From Podospora pseudocomata (taxonomy: Eukaryota; Ascomycota; Sordariomycetes; Sordariales; Podosporaceae): DNA of 64,000 nucleotides. The notes under the pieces were generated by a model. The model ran no database searches. It saw only the letters and a program-made list of their open reading frames with translations, and had not been told where the DNA came from. The stretch covers positions 2,269,501-2,333,500 of the forward strand of contig NC_085887.1 of the NCBI RefSeq assembly GCF_035222375.1, written 5' to 3'. A program made the position numbers and the translations under genes. This document shows positions 11,001-21,213 of this stretch, in pieces; positions within the stretch are counted from its first letter, which is position 1, and each line of letters begins with the position of its first letter.

Positions 11001-11710
11001 CTTTCTTGGTTGCCTGTGGGCTTGCTGGTGGTACCGTCCCCGCCAGGGTGTAGTGGTCCGATCCGGTGTAGGTGTCCTCGTCCACCCAGGCTTTTACCTC
11101 TGTGCTCGTTGAGAGGACCAGATCGATGGTGTTTCCGTGTATGTTGGTGGGTCCCTGCAGCGATGCCAGGGTGAGGCGGTCTTCCAGCCATCCAGCTATT
11201 CGTCTCCCCGCCGGGCACTCCTTTCCCGGTTGCCAGGTAGGGTGGTAGGCGTTGAAGTCGCCTCCTATGATCGCTGGTCTGCCGGGGTGCCAGCTTTCGA
11301 CCAGGTCGAGCACCTCGTCGTCGCCAAGTCTGTCCCCTGTATAGGCTGACCCAGACTATCCCTTGGGCTTCTACCGCGCAGGCGTCGCGGTGTCCCGCGT
11401 GTCCCAGGCTCTGTTGGGTCCCCTTGTGTGTCTTTTTGATGTATACCATCGCCCTGGGGGGTCCCGCATTCCAGTCTTCTGTTGGCGTGTAGTGCTGGTA
11501 TCCTCTGTGGGTTTTGGTCATTCTTCTGCCGTCCTGGGTTCGTGCCCATGGTTCCTGTACCAATATGACGTCGGCAGTCCTTTCCCACGCCATATTGAGG
11601 AGGGCGTCGTGTGCCCCTGGTCTTCTGGCTACGTTGGCCTGTAAGAAGGAGAGCCCGGACTTTCGTCCGTTTTTGGCCGCTCTCCTGGGCTCGCTGGGTC
11701 TCACAGGCAT
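8017..11710 (-). pseudogene. LINE ORF2: endonuclease / reverse transcriptase / RNase H, frameshifted
   Basis: About 1,230 codons if the frames were continuous. ATG at 11710 opens ten bases before the ORF1 stop. The endonuclease shows LQANVAR, ILVQEPW, IIGGDFNAYHP and TYTGSDHYTL, giving the Asn, Glu, Asp and SDH residues of APE-type nucleases. The RT shows LRKPGKD, WRPIALLS, MDVQGAFDAV, GLPQGSPASPVLF and the catalytic YADD at 9716-9727. RNase H shows LFSDGSK, FIDNSAVLYG and HMGIQGNEEAD, followed by a C-terminal Cys/His segment (CRCG...HFAECP). TAG at 8017-8019 closes it. The frame changes near 11340, 10260, 9060 and 8840, each between two well-conserved blocks, so at least four indels separate otherwise good domains. 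All catalytic motifs survive. Confidence 0.88.
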
Positions 11711-13596
11711 GGTTCTGTGGCCGGGGGGTTGGTCGTTGCGGGTTGGGGGTCGGTGTTCCTTCCTTCCGCTGGGTGTGCCGCCGCGTACAGGGCCTCGCCT
11801 ACCTTGCGTATGGCCTTGAGCTGCCTGTTGGTTGGTTTCTTGAGGACGCCCCCTCCGTCCTTGGTCTGGCCGGGCACGCTCAAAGTCTGCCTTGTGTGGT
11901 CCGTGGCAGTTGGCGCATCTCGGTGGCCTGGCGCAGGGCCCTGGTGGGTGATCAGTTCCGCAGTTATTGCATCTGGCTTGTCTATCGCAGATGCGTGGGT
12001 CGTGGTAACCTTGGCATCTATAGCACTGGTTGGCTTTTGCACTTCTGGTGATCTTTCTGGCCGGCGGGCTGCCAAAGAGTCTGAAGTGGTCAGGGACGGG
12101 TTTGATGAAGGATACGACCCAGTCGGCGTGAGTGTCGTCGGGTAGGGCGTGTTTCGACTTCTTCGCCGAGACCGGTTTGGCCTTAGTGGCCCGGAGGATC
12201 TCGTCTTCCATGAGGTCGTTGGTGTCGATGCTGCCGTCAGGGCCGTTGACCGTCTTCGGTACCCTGGGGGACTACGTAGGTATGCCAGGTGGCCGATTCG
12301 TCAAGCTTCGCGCCGTGTGTGGTTAGGGCTGGCGCTAGGGCGAGTAGTTGCGTCCGCGCCTTCTTGTCGGCTGGGACGATCGCGAAGCCAGTGTCGACTT
12401 GTTTGGCCGAGCGGATGAGGCTGAGTGGGGCCCCGAGCTGTCGGCAGAGTGCGACTCTGAAGCCCTCCGCTGATGCCTGTCTCCACGGGTGGCCGTCGGG
12501 GAGCCTTACGAAGAGGCGGTCGTCTTCTCGGTTGGCCTTGTTGTTGCGGCCCACTGTTTTCCAGCCCGCTGTTGGATCGGGGGCGTGGGCAGTCAGGCTG
12601 GCGACACTTGTCCGCGCGCTGCTGGCGGCTTGGCTGCTGCTGGCCCCGCTCGTCGCCACCTGGGCCCACGTGACGCTGGTTGCATTGCTGCCCGTCGGGG
12701 TCTTGGCGAGTTTGGGGGTCTTTGAGGGGCCCCGGGCCTCTGTCGTCGGGCTGGTGCTCCTGGTCGTGCTTGTCGAGGAGTTCTTAGAGTCGAAGCTGGT
12801 CGACCAGGCGCTCCTCGCTGAGCCGGGGGCTCCTGTAGTGCCGTCGATGTCCTTAAGTATCCTAAAGAGCCAAAGGACTTTCTCCTTGCAAAAGGACGCC
12901 CATTCTGCCTGCGGGCCGGCCAGTTCGGCTGCCAGGGCGCCGTTTAGGCTCTGTGCCATGTTCCTGAGCACCTCTTGCCTTTGGAGGGCTTGTGTTCTGT
13001 CGTGGTCCATGTCCCTGAAGAGGGCCTCTACTTCTGGGTCTAGAGGGGTCTTCCGGCATGCCGGCTGTCCTCGAGGCCTCGTGCGCTGGGCCTATCTAGT
13101 CCGAGGGGGACAGCTTCTGTCTGGGTTGTCGGGGGGGCCGTTGTCTTGCGTGGGCGCGACGGCAGTGGGTGAGGAGGTAGTGTCCCTGCGGTCCTTCCGG
13201 TCGGGGTGGGAGTGGTCGGTCTGGTCGTTGGGAGGAGTCTCCCATCTCTTCGTCCCTTCTGAGGGCGGCTTCGTCGGCGAAGAGGCTGTCTTCCCTGCGG
13301 TCCGCGTGTGAGGGGCATTGCTCATTTCGACACGGGTCGTCGTAGCAGGAGCCTGCGCAGGCCAGGCAGCCCTCGCAGTTCCACAGGCAGTTGGGGGTCT
13401 GGGCGCCTGGTGCCGTCATTTTCGCGTGGGTTTTAGCGACTAGTTCTTCCGCGAGTCGCCGCTGCTCGAGCGTGGCTTGTTCAGCCGGGACGTTGTTGTC
13501 GAAAAGCACTGCTTTCCAGGCTTCGGAGACGCCTAGGTAGATCTCGTGCTTCGAGTTGTTCGAGAGGCGGTAGCCTCTTGGGGCCGTCGAGGCCAT
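11701..13596 (-). pseudogene. LINE ORF1: gag-like nucleic-acid-binding protein, frameshifted
   Basis: About 630 codons from ATG 13596 (MASTAPRGYRLSNN) to TGA 11703-11701. A cysteine-dense block lies near the N-terminus (NCLWNCEGCLACAG, then CYDDPCRNEQC). The middle has SVTWAQVAT and a helical DDRLFVRLPDGHPWR to TWHTYVVPQ domain, as in fungal LINE ORF1. The C-terminal CCHC-like knuckles lie at about 12085-11920 (CYRCQGYHDPRIC, CNNCGTDHPPGPC, CANCHGPHKADF). After them, in another frame, comes KKPTNRQLKAIRKVGEAL to the stop. The frame changes near 13150, 12255 and 11900. The protein should coat element RNA; that role is inferred from the family. Confidence 0.8.
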
Positions 13597-13680
13597 CGTT
13601 GTCGTGGTAGGTGGGGATGCGGCTTGTGTAGGGGGGGGTGAGGTGATGAGGGTATTCAGACAAGAGGGCTTCCAAGGCCC

Positions 13681-14070
13681 TGGAAGGAGTAACCAGCTCC
13701 TGATTGGTCGATTCTTCCTAGAAAAATATTTTTCAGGGAAAGGTTGGTTTTGAGAGTGAAGAAGTGAGCTGTGAAATCAATTGAGCGCATGGGCTAACTA
13801 ATTGCGGGTAGGAGCTAGCTGGATTGGTATAGGGTAGGCTGGCGTCATAGCTCCCTTTTTTTAGGCCCGGCCGTTGTTGGCCTACCGCCACTTGGCCCCG
13901 CCTTACCGACCAACACACACTACAGCTCACACTCCTGCGCAACCATTCTTGTCTATCAAAGCCCGAGCAGAAATTGAAAATTTGCGACGACGACGACGAC
14001 GACGACAGCACGAAATCGATACCGCCAGACGATAAATACCAACAAAAGGGGGGAAATAAAATAACACAAC
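13681..14070. promoter_or_regulatory. Gap between LINE 5' end and sec17, with sec17 leader
   Basis: It holds the sec17 5' region and perhaps the 5' end of the LINE. I see a 14-bp perfect palindrome gaaaaatatttttc near 13721, and a (GAC)n tract at about 13985-14005 in the presumed sec17 leader. The LINE and sec17 point away from each other here, so their promoters must share this space. Confidence 0.45.
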
Positions 14071-15123
14071 ATGGCTCTCGATCCGCGCGCGTTGGAGGAG
14101 AAGGTGCGTTCTACAGTTGGACACGTTGGGCATAAGAGAGGGCACCGCTAATACGGATTACACAAAACAGGCAAAGAAGACCCTCGCGGGCGCCTCGGGC
14201 GGCTTCAGCTTCTTCAGCGGGAGCAAGGAGGACAAGCTCCAGAATGCGGCGGAGCTGTTTGTCCAGGCGGGAAATGCTTACAAGATGGAGGGGAAGAGTG
14301 CGTTCCCCTTTCCGTCGCTGTGGAAACGATGGGACTGACATGGAACAGACAAGGAAGCAGGCACCGCATTTGAGCAAGCGGCCAAGATCCACAGAGACAG
14401 GCTGAACGAACCCGACGACGCGGCCAACATTATGGTGGACGCCTTCAAGGTCTATAGAAAAGACAACCCCGAGGACGCGGTCCGGTGCTTGGGCATGGCG
14501 ATTGATCGGTACACGCAGAAAGGAAACTTTAGACGGGCGGCGAGTCACAAGGAGAACGAAGGGGAGGTTTTGGAGGAGGAGTTGGGGGATCGGAGGAGGG
14601 CGATGGAGAGTTATGAGAAGGCTGCACAGTGGTATGAGGGGGATGGGGCGAATGCGTAGGTTTCTGGAATTCAAGCACTTTATGGGTTGATGCTAACGTG
14701 GATGACAGGCTGGCCAACAAGCTCTGGCTCAAGGTGGCGGATATTGCTGCTTTGGAAGGGGATTATCACAGGGCGATTCAGAACTTTGAAAAGGTGGCTG
14801 ATTCGTCGCTTGATAACCACTTGATGAAGTACTCGGTCAAGGAGTACTTCTTCAAGGCGGGGATTTGCATTTTGGCGACCAAGGACTTGGTTAGTGCGCG
14901 CCGCAATATCGAGAGGTACAGGGAAAAGGACCCGTCGTTTGGTGGGCAGCGTGAGTTTAAGCTCCTGTCGGCCCTGATTGAGGCTGTTGAGGCGGGCAAC
15001 CAGGAGGTGTTTACGGATGAGCTCTATGCGTACGATCAGATGAGCCGGTTGGACAAGTGGAAGACAGAGTTGTTGGTCAAGATCAAGAACCAGATTGAGG
15101 AGGCGGATAACGAGTTCTCGTAG
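14071..15123 (+). CDS. sec17: Alpha-SNAP, vesicular-fusion protein Sec17
   Basis: Adaptor that brings the NSF ATPase (Sec18) to SNARE complexes for disassembly after membrane fusion; peripheral on cytosolic membranes. Four exons: 14071-14103, 14171-14297, 14349-14655 and 14709-15123, with introns of 67, 51 and 53 bp; 293 aa, the usual length of the family (about 292). The start MALDPRALEEK is an 11-codon first exon. Diagnostic blocks are GGFSFFSGSKEDKLQNAAEL near the N-terminus (membrane-binding loop), KEAGTAFEQAAKI, FRRAASHKENEGEVLEEEL, YHRAIQNFEKVAD, YFFKAGICILA and the C-terminal LLVKIKNQIEEADNEFS; the extreme C-terminus contacts Sec18. TPR-like helical repeats fill the body. The identification is firm. 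It runs tandem with rrp12, 380 bp apart. Confidence 0.96.
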
Positions 15124-15503
15124 AGAGGAGGATGATGAAATGGTGATTGGGGTTTATTATGGCGTTTGGGGTGGATGGTGGTATATTTGCTGCTGCTTCG
15201 TGGGAGAAGGGCGGGAACCTTTCGAGTACATGATACACTGATGAGATTACCGGTAGCCACGGTGAATTTGATAGAGATTTGTTTTACAGAGCAATGAGTG
15301 AGAACCTTCCTGGCCTGTCAGACAGACATACATAACCCTGGTGAAGGTAAAGCTCACGATTAACCCTTATCCGCGCACAAAAATGGTGGGGTCGCTGCGA
15401 TAACCGATAACACCCAACTTTTTTGAATTGGTCTGAAATTTCTCGAGTTTGACTTGGAGAACCCCGGACTTGCATGCCATTGACGACCTCAGAAACCGTC
15501 AAA

Positions 15504-18500
15504 ATGGCCTCTCTTACGTTGACGGAGAAGCTGGACAAGATCCGGTCGCCAAATCTGCAGAGTCAGAAGCAGGTAGGTTTTATTCACTAACCAGTCTTGT
15601 CTTGAACAGCTTCTTGCAGAGCTGGGGACTGATAAGGGACTGCGAACGGAATACTGACCATGATCCGCAGACCGCAAGCATTCTCGAAGGTGTCGAGACC
15701 GCCTTCAAGGAACAAAACACACAACCCACACCAACAGCTTACTTCGCTGCCCTGCTCAGTCTTCTCGACAACAAGACGCTCGCCCAACCCGTCATCTACC
15801 TCCTCGACATTGTCACCCCCTACGCGCCCGAGCCCCTCCTCCGCGCCAAGTTCACCCAGATCCTCGAACTGTTGGCACCAGTCCTGTCGCAACCCGATGC
15901 CGATGCCCCGTTAGTCAGAGCCTCGATTGGTGTTCTTGAGAGTCTGCTGCTTGCTCAGGATGCCGTTGCTTGGGAGCAGAGCGCCGCCGTCATGGGCCCC
16001 CGCCGGGCTGTCGGCGGTCTCTTGAGCTTTTCGCTTGACCCTCGGCCGAAGGTGCGCAAGAGAGGCCAGGAGGCCCTGCGCAAGATTCTTAGGAGCCCTC
16101 CTCCTAGCCCGTCGCTCGACCACCCTGTTGCGCCAATGTGCGCCGAGACTGCCATGATGAGCTTGAAGGCTGTGGCTGAGAAGGCCGCTCAGTTGAAGAA
16201 AGAGAAGAAAGGATCCGAGGCTTCGACTGATCCTGAGCTTATTCACGCTTTGCAGTTGGTCAAGTCTGTTGCTTCGGCTAGTGGTGGATGGCCGAGCAAG
16301 AAGATTGAGTCGCTTTGCGAGCTGCTGCTTGGCATCGCTCGCTCCGGAAACGAGCACATGAGTATGGCGGTGTTTGACATCTTTGAGATGATCTTTGAGG
16401 GGATGGCTGAGGATGTGGCTTCGTCGAAGCTGCCGAGATTATTGGAGATCATCAAGGAGTTGCGCCCAGCACCAAACGATACCCAGCTTCTTCCCGCGTG
16501 GATCGCCATTCTCTCGAGAGCGTACGACGTTTCGGCCCAGGTTGAGCCGGAGGAGACGTTCCAGGGGCTTTTGGACCCTTTCAACTTGGTAGCTTCTTAT
16601 CTTGAGTCTGAGGCCAAGAACATTCGCATTTCGGCGTCCGAGTGCTTGGTTTCTTTTATGGCCAACTGCGTGCCTGCTTCGGTTCTTGTTGAGCCATCGA
16701 TTTACGACGAGAAGGTCATCGGACAGTTGGTCGAGACTGCCGAGAGCCTTTTGACGCTCAAGTATCAGGCTGCTTGGCTCGAGACGTTCAACGTTCTCGG
16801 TGCCATGTTTGACTCGTTGAGGTGGAGGGCGGATCCTTACATGCTCAAGATCACTCAGAGCATTGGTGAGATGCGCGGAAACGACTCGTTTACTGGCAAG
16901 CAGGAGGCGGATGAGGTTCTTGGGAAGGCCATCCGGGCCATGGGTCCTGAGTCTGTCCTGAAGGTTCTCCCCCTGAATCTTGTCAGACCGGCGAGAGGCC
17001 AGCCAGGCAGAGCTTGGCTGCTGCCTCTTCTGCGTGACTACACATCCAACACCAACCTGGCGCACTTCAAGAACGAACTTGTGCCCGTGAGCGCCGCCAT
17101 GTTCCAGCGCGTGTTGGACCACGGTGCTGCGCCCAAGACTATGGAGATCAAGATTTTCGAGACTGTTGTTCAACAAATATGGTCTATCCTCCCCGGCTAC
17201 TGCGACTTGCCCCTGGATCTGACTGAGGCTTTCGACAAAACTTTCGCGGAGACGCTTACTACGCTTCTTTACGAACAGGTTGAGCTGCGCCTCGACGTCT
17301 GCCGCTCGCTCAAGGCTCTCGTCGAGTCCAACCAGGCTGTTGTCTCGGCCGAGGAAGCCGATCCTGCTCTTGAGAGCAGAGTCAGCAAGGAGACTGCGGC
17401 CAAGAACTTGGGGTACCTTGGTACCACGTTTGCCGCTGACTTCCTCGCCGTTCTCTTCAACGTTTACAGCACCACTCTTCCTCAGAAGCGTGGCCCTGTT
17501 CTTCAGACTATCAACGCCTACCTCAGCATTATCCCTGCTGCCCGCCTGACCGAGACTTTTGATCTTGTTTGCACCAAGCTTGCCGAGGCTCTCCAGCAGG
17601 CCCCTGAGCCCAAGGAGCAGAAGCAGCAGAAGGGCGAGCAGATGCCCTCTACCGCCCACACCCTGATGGATCTCGTTGTTACCATGTCCATCTACCTCCC
17701 CAGAGAAAGCTTCGAGGCCCTTTTCAGAATTGCTGCCCTTGTTGTCTTCAAGGATGACGACCCTCAACTGCAGAAGAAGGCCTACAAGCTCATCCCACGC
17801 CTGGCTGATGCCGAGATTGGCCGTGCTGCCCTTACTCAGAGAAACGAAGAGCTCCAGGCTCTTATCCTGTCCAGCGCTGAGAAGGTGTCGGCCCCGGCCA
17901 GAAGAGAGCGTCTTGCTGCTATTGCTGCCATGCTTCCCTTTGTTCCTGACACCCAGCTTCACTTCATCCCCTCGGTGCTTTCCGAAGTTGTCATCAGCTG
18001 CAAGGAGCAGAACGAGAAGGCCCGCACCATTGCTTTTGACCTCTTGGTTCTTATGGGCCAACGTATGGTCAACTCTCACGGTGCTGTCATTGACAACAGC
18101 AAGGTCCCCCACATGCCCAAAGACGCCCCTGCCGCTACGGCCTCCGTTGAGGAATTCTTCACCATGGTCAGCGCCGGTCTTGCCGGTAGCACCCCCCATA
18201 TGATTTCCGCCTCCATCACCGCCATCACCCGCATCCTCTACGAGTTCCGTGAGACCGTCAGCGAAGCGACCATGTCCGACTTGGTCCAGACGATGGATCT
18301 CTTTCTCACCTCCAACAACCGCGAGATTGTCAAGTCCGTGCTTGGCTTCGTCAAGGTGTGTATCCTCAGCTTGCCCACCGAGATGATGCTCCCCCGTCTG
18401 GAGACTCTCCTCCCCAACCTGATGGTCTGGAGCCACGAGCACAAGGGCCACTTCCGCGCCAAGGTCAAGCACATCATCGAGAGAATGATTCGTCGGTTTG

Positions 18501-19342
18501 GGGTGGATGTGGTCATGAGGTACTGCCCCGAGGACGACAAGAAGCTTATCACCAACATCCGCAAGACCAAGGAGCGCAGCAAGAGGAGAAAGGACGCTGC
18601 CAAGAACGCGGAGGAGAGCGATGGGGAGGATGATGGGAGGAGGAAGAACAGGTTTGAGAGCGAGTATGACCAAGCGCTGTATAGCAGCGAGTCGGAGGGT
18701 GAGCAGAGTGATGATTCGGATGTGGAGATGACGGGGAGGAAACAGAAGGGTGGGAAGAACAAGGGGGGGAGCGCGTATATTTTGGAGGATGAGGATGAGC
18801 CGTTGGATCTGCTGGATCGTAACGCGCTGGCGAATATTTCTTCGACGAAGCCGATGAAGCAGAAGGCAAGGGAGAAGAAGAAGGTGAAGAGGGATATGGA
18901 TGGGAAGTTGATTTTGGGGCAGGAGGAGGAGGGTGAGGGGATGGATGTTGACATGGGTGGTGGTGGTAATGAGGAAGAGAGTGGAGTTGGTGCGTACGTG
19001 GCTGCGCTGAGGGGCAAGGATGTGCCGATTAGGGGTATGAGGGGTAAGTTGAAGTGGAAGAGGGGGAGGAAGAATGAGGAGGGAGATGATAGTGATGATG
19101 GGATGGATATTGATGAGGGGGCTGCCAAGGCCATTAGGGAGAGGCCGGGGAATCAGAGGGGGAGAGGGGGGGATAGAGGGAGAGGTGGTGATCGGGGTAG
19201 AGGTGGGAGAGGTGGTGGAAGGGGGGGTGGACGTGGTGGACGGGGAGGGATTGCTGCTGGACGGAGGGGGTTGGGGCAGGATAAGCAGAAGGGTCCGGGT
19301 GGGTTTGGTGGTGTGAGGAAGGGTGGGAGAGGGAGGGTGTAG
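15504..19342 (+). CDS. rrp12: Pre-ribosome assembly/export factor Rrp12
   Basis: HEAT-repeat protein needed for maturation and nuclear export of both ribosomal subunits. Two exons: 15504-15572 (MASLTLTEKLDKIRSPNLQS) and 15671-19342, with a 98-bp intron (gtaggt...tactgac...ccgcag); 1,246 aa. The splice joins SQKQ to TASILEGVETAF, the normal Rrp12 start. The frame is also open upstream of exon 2 through the intron, which can mislead gene finders. The NUC173 part lies roughly at residues 400-600 (around NVLGAMFDSLRWRADPY). The body is HEAT-like to about residue 1050. Then come acidic and basic stretches (SESEGEQSDDSDVEM) and a C-terminal RGG tail of about 60 residues, likely for RNA binding or arginine methylation. 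The long exon gives an antisense open frame of over 700 codons, which I reject. Confidence 0.95.
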
Positions 19343-21213
19343 ATATGATGGAATGGGACTTTTGTGGGATTTTTTTTTTTTGATTTTGGGGCATGTTCAT
19401 TGCTGGTGTTTAGGTTGAGGAAAAAATAATGAGTTTGAGGTCGAGGTTTTGGGTTGACACTGATGCTGGTTCGCCTCACGAAATCGACCTGAAAAGTTGG
19501 TGGGAAAGCGAACGTGACATAACGGTGTTTGGGTTCTTGCTTTGCATTCCCCCGAGAAGAGTCCCATCACTCGCAATAATGGCTGTGCCAGCGACATCGA
19601 GATGGCGGGTTTTAGGTTCCTTGCCAAGCTAATCCATCTACATGCCGTATTTGCTGATGTTGATGATTTTATCTCGATGGACTGAATGCTGAAAAACGGA
19701 AGAACTGATCGAGAAACGACTAGTTGAGGTCGGATTATACCGCCGTCGTGGATCTCCTCTCCCTCGCCAAGTTCCTCTCCCCACACCAACACTTTTTATC
19801 AACCTTCGCCATCATCACCCTCATCCTCTACCCCCTCTCCCACCCCCTCCACGGCCCTTGTTGCGATGCAGGGGGTCAAGGGCAGTGAAGGGCTCAAGTT
19901 TTTTGGAAGACTGGGAGAAGGTGGGTTGGGTGGAAAGGGGCAAGAGGGGGGTTTTCCGGTGGATGACTGGGCCGCAGAGGAGGCATGGGGAACTGAATGG
20001 AAGGAGAGAGGCAGAAGGAAAAGGGGGTTGATGCGGATGGCGAACGGGGAACAGCGACGAGATACCAATGGTGGAAAATCTGGACAATTCACTGTTTTTA
20101 TGTGGGTTGTTTGGGTTGGCAATTTTGGCGATGCAGACTCTTGCTGTCTGGGGTAGGATGGGCAACGGAGGAGAGGGAGATTGGCGAGGGAGTCGTTGCT
20201 AGTCTCGTGGTGGTCGAGTGGGCTGAGGTGTCTTCCGAGTCTAGAATAAGAAGCCCCATGTGAAACCGAACATCTGATCACCCACCCTCTCTGACTTCGC
20301 TCACACCCAATCACAATCACATCCTTATTTCCCATCAATCTCATGTACACTACTCAACATCTCTCTTTCTCTGTCTGTTTCTGTCGACTCCTGAATCCTG
20401 AAAGTACTGTTTATGTAAACAAGACAAGAAAAACTAAGCTAACAGGAAAAAAAAAACAATTCATAAGATTTGGTCATAAGATTTGGTCATAAAACAAACA
20501 ACACACAAACATCCCCCCGCCTTTCTTCTTCCCTCCTCCTTCGGTTTGGTCATAAAATAGTCGTCATTACTCTGAACCCCCTTCCTGTACACAAACCAGT
20601 CGGATACCACACACCCAACCCAACATAAACCTAAAAGCTACCCAACCGCTAAGGGGAAGGGCCCAATAGGTCCATGAGAGAGGTGATAAGTGAGTACCGC
20701 CATGTCGAAACAGAAGAAAGGAGAAAACAAAAAAAGGAAAAACAGGGAAAAGAAAAAAGAAAGGAAACTATCCGAACAAAAGGCCAAACGAGACAAACAA
20801 CCCTGCAACAGGCAAGACATATCCTCCTCCTCCAAGGATAATAAAAACAAACACCTGATAAAAACTTTGATCCCTTTGTTTGCTTTTCTCTCCCAACAGA
20901 GATGGAAACAAAAACAAAAGAAGATGACCCAACACCGCCGAAATAAGATAACTCGAGAGGTATCCGAAACCGACAACTCCAACTCCCCAAAAAGTGTTGG
21001 CGAAGAGATGATAACGCCAAATAACCCAGGGGGTACCCCATATAGACAATCTTTTGACACATGTACGCCAAACATTCCCACCCATATATCCCAACAAGCA
21101 GTCGAGTCCAACATATTTTTCCTTATTCCAAACACACTCCCAGCTCCTCCCTTCTTCGGTGTTGCTTATTGCTTTCCACCCCTTGACTCTTCCACATCAG
21201 ACACAGCCGCCGT
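19343..21213. other. Convergent intergenic region; possible small unresolved coding segment
   Basis: It lies between the 3' ends of rrp12 (+) and the next gene (-), so it holds two 3' UTRs. On the plus strand at about 19738-19877 a short frame reads RSDYTAVVDLLSLAKFL and then a hydrophobic stretch STFAIITLILYPL. It looks like a small membrane protein segment following a possible acceptor tag at 19723, but I could not build a complete gene. At 20462-20492 a 14-base unit (ataagatttggtca) is repeated, and its core tttggtcataa recurs near 20546. Nothing else is supported. Confidence 0.3.

Larger units (their letters stand above)
7845..13680 (-). mobile_element. Tad-type non-LTR retrotransposon (LINE), degenerate, GC-rich
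   Basis: One element on the minus strand: ORF1 (gag-like, zinc knuckles), then ORF2 with APE-type endonuclease, reverse transcriptase and RNase H, the order of the Tad clade of fungal LINEs. Coding blocks are well kept but change frame several times, so the copy is unlikely to be autonomous. The element is GC-rich and shows long open blocks in several frames, which is not what heavy RIP leaves. Boundaries are approximate. The 3' side (left) ends near a short repeat of ctaatact (7845-7852 and 7857-7864) instead of a poly(A) tail; the 5' side lies somewhere above ORF1 at 13596. I could not find a convincing target-site duplication. It lies between gatC and sec17, head-to-head with sec17. Confidence 0.88.

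Noticed and set aside
7840-13870. A target-site duplication for the LINE
   Set aside because: Only trivial matches such as ctagctg were found on the two sides; not enough to define the ends.
16439-18673. A 744-codon open frame antisense to rrp12
   Set aside because: It mirrors the sense codon usage of a long GC-biased exon, has no recognisable domain, and the sense strand is certainly coding.
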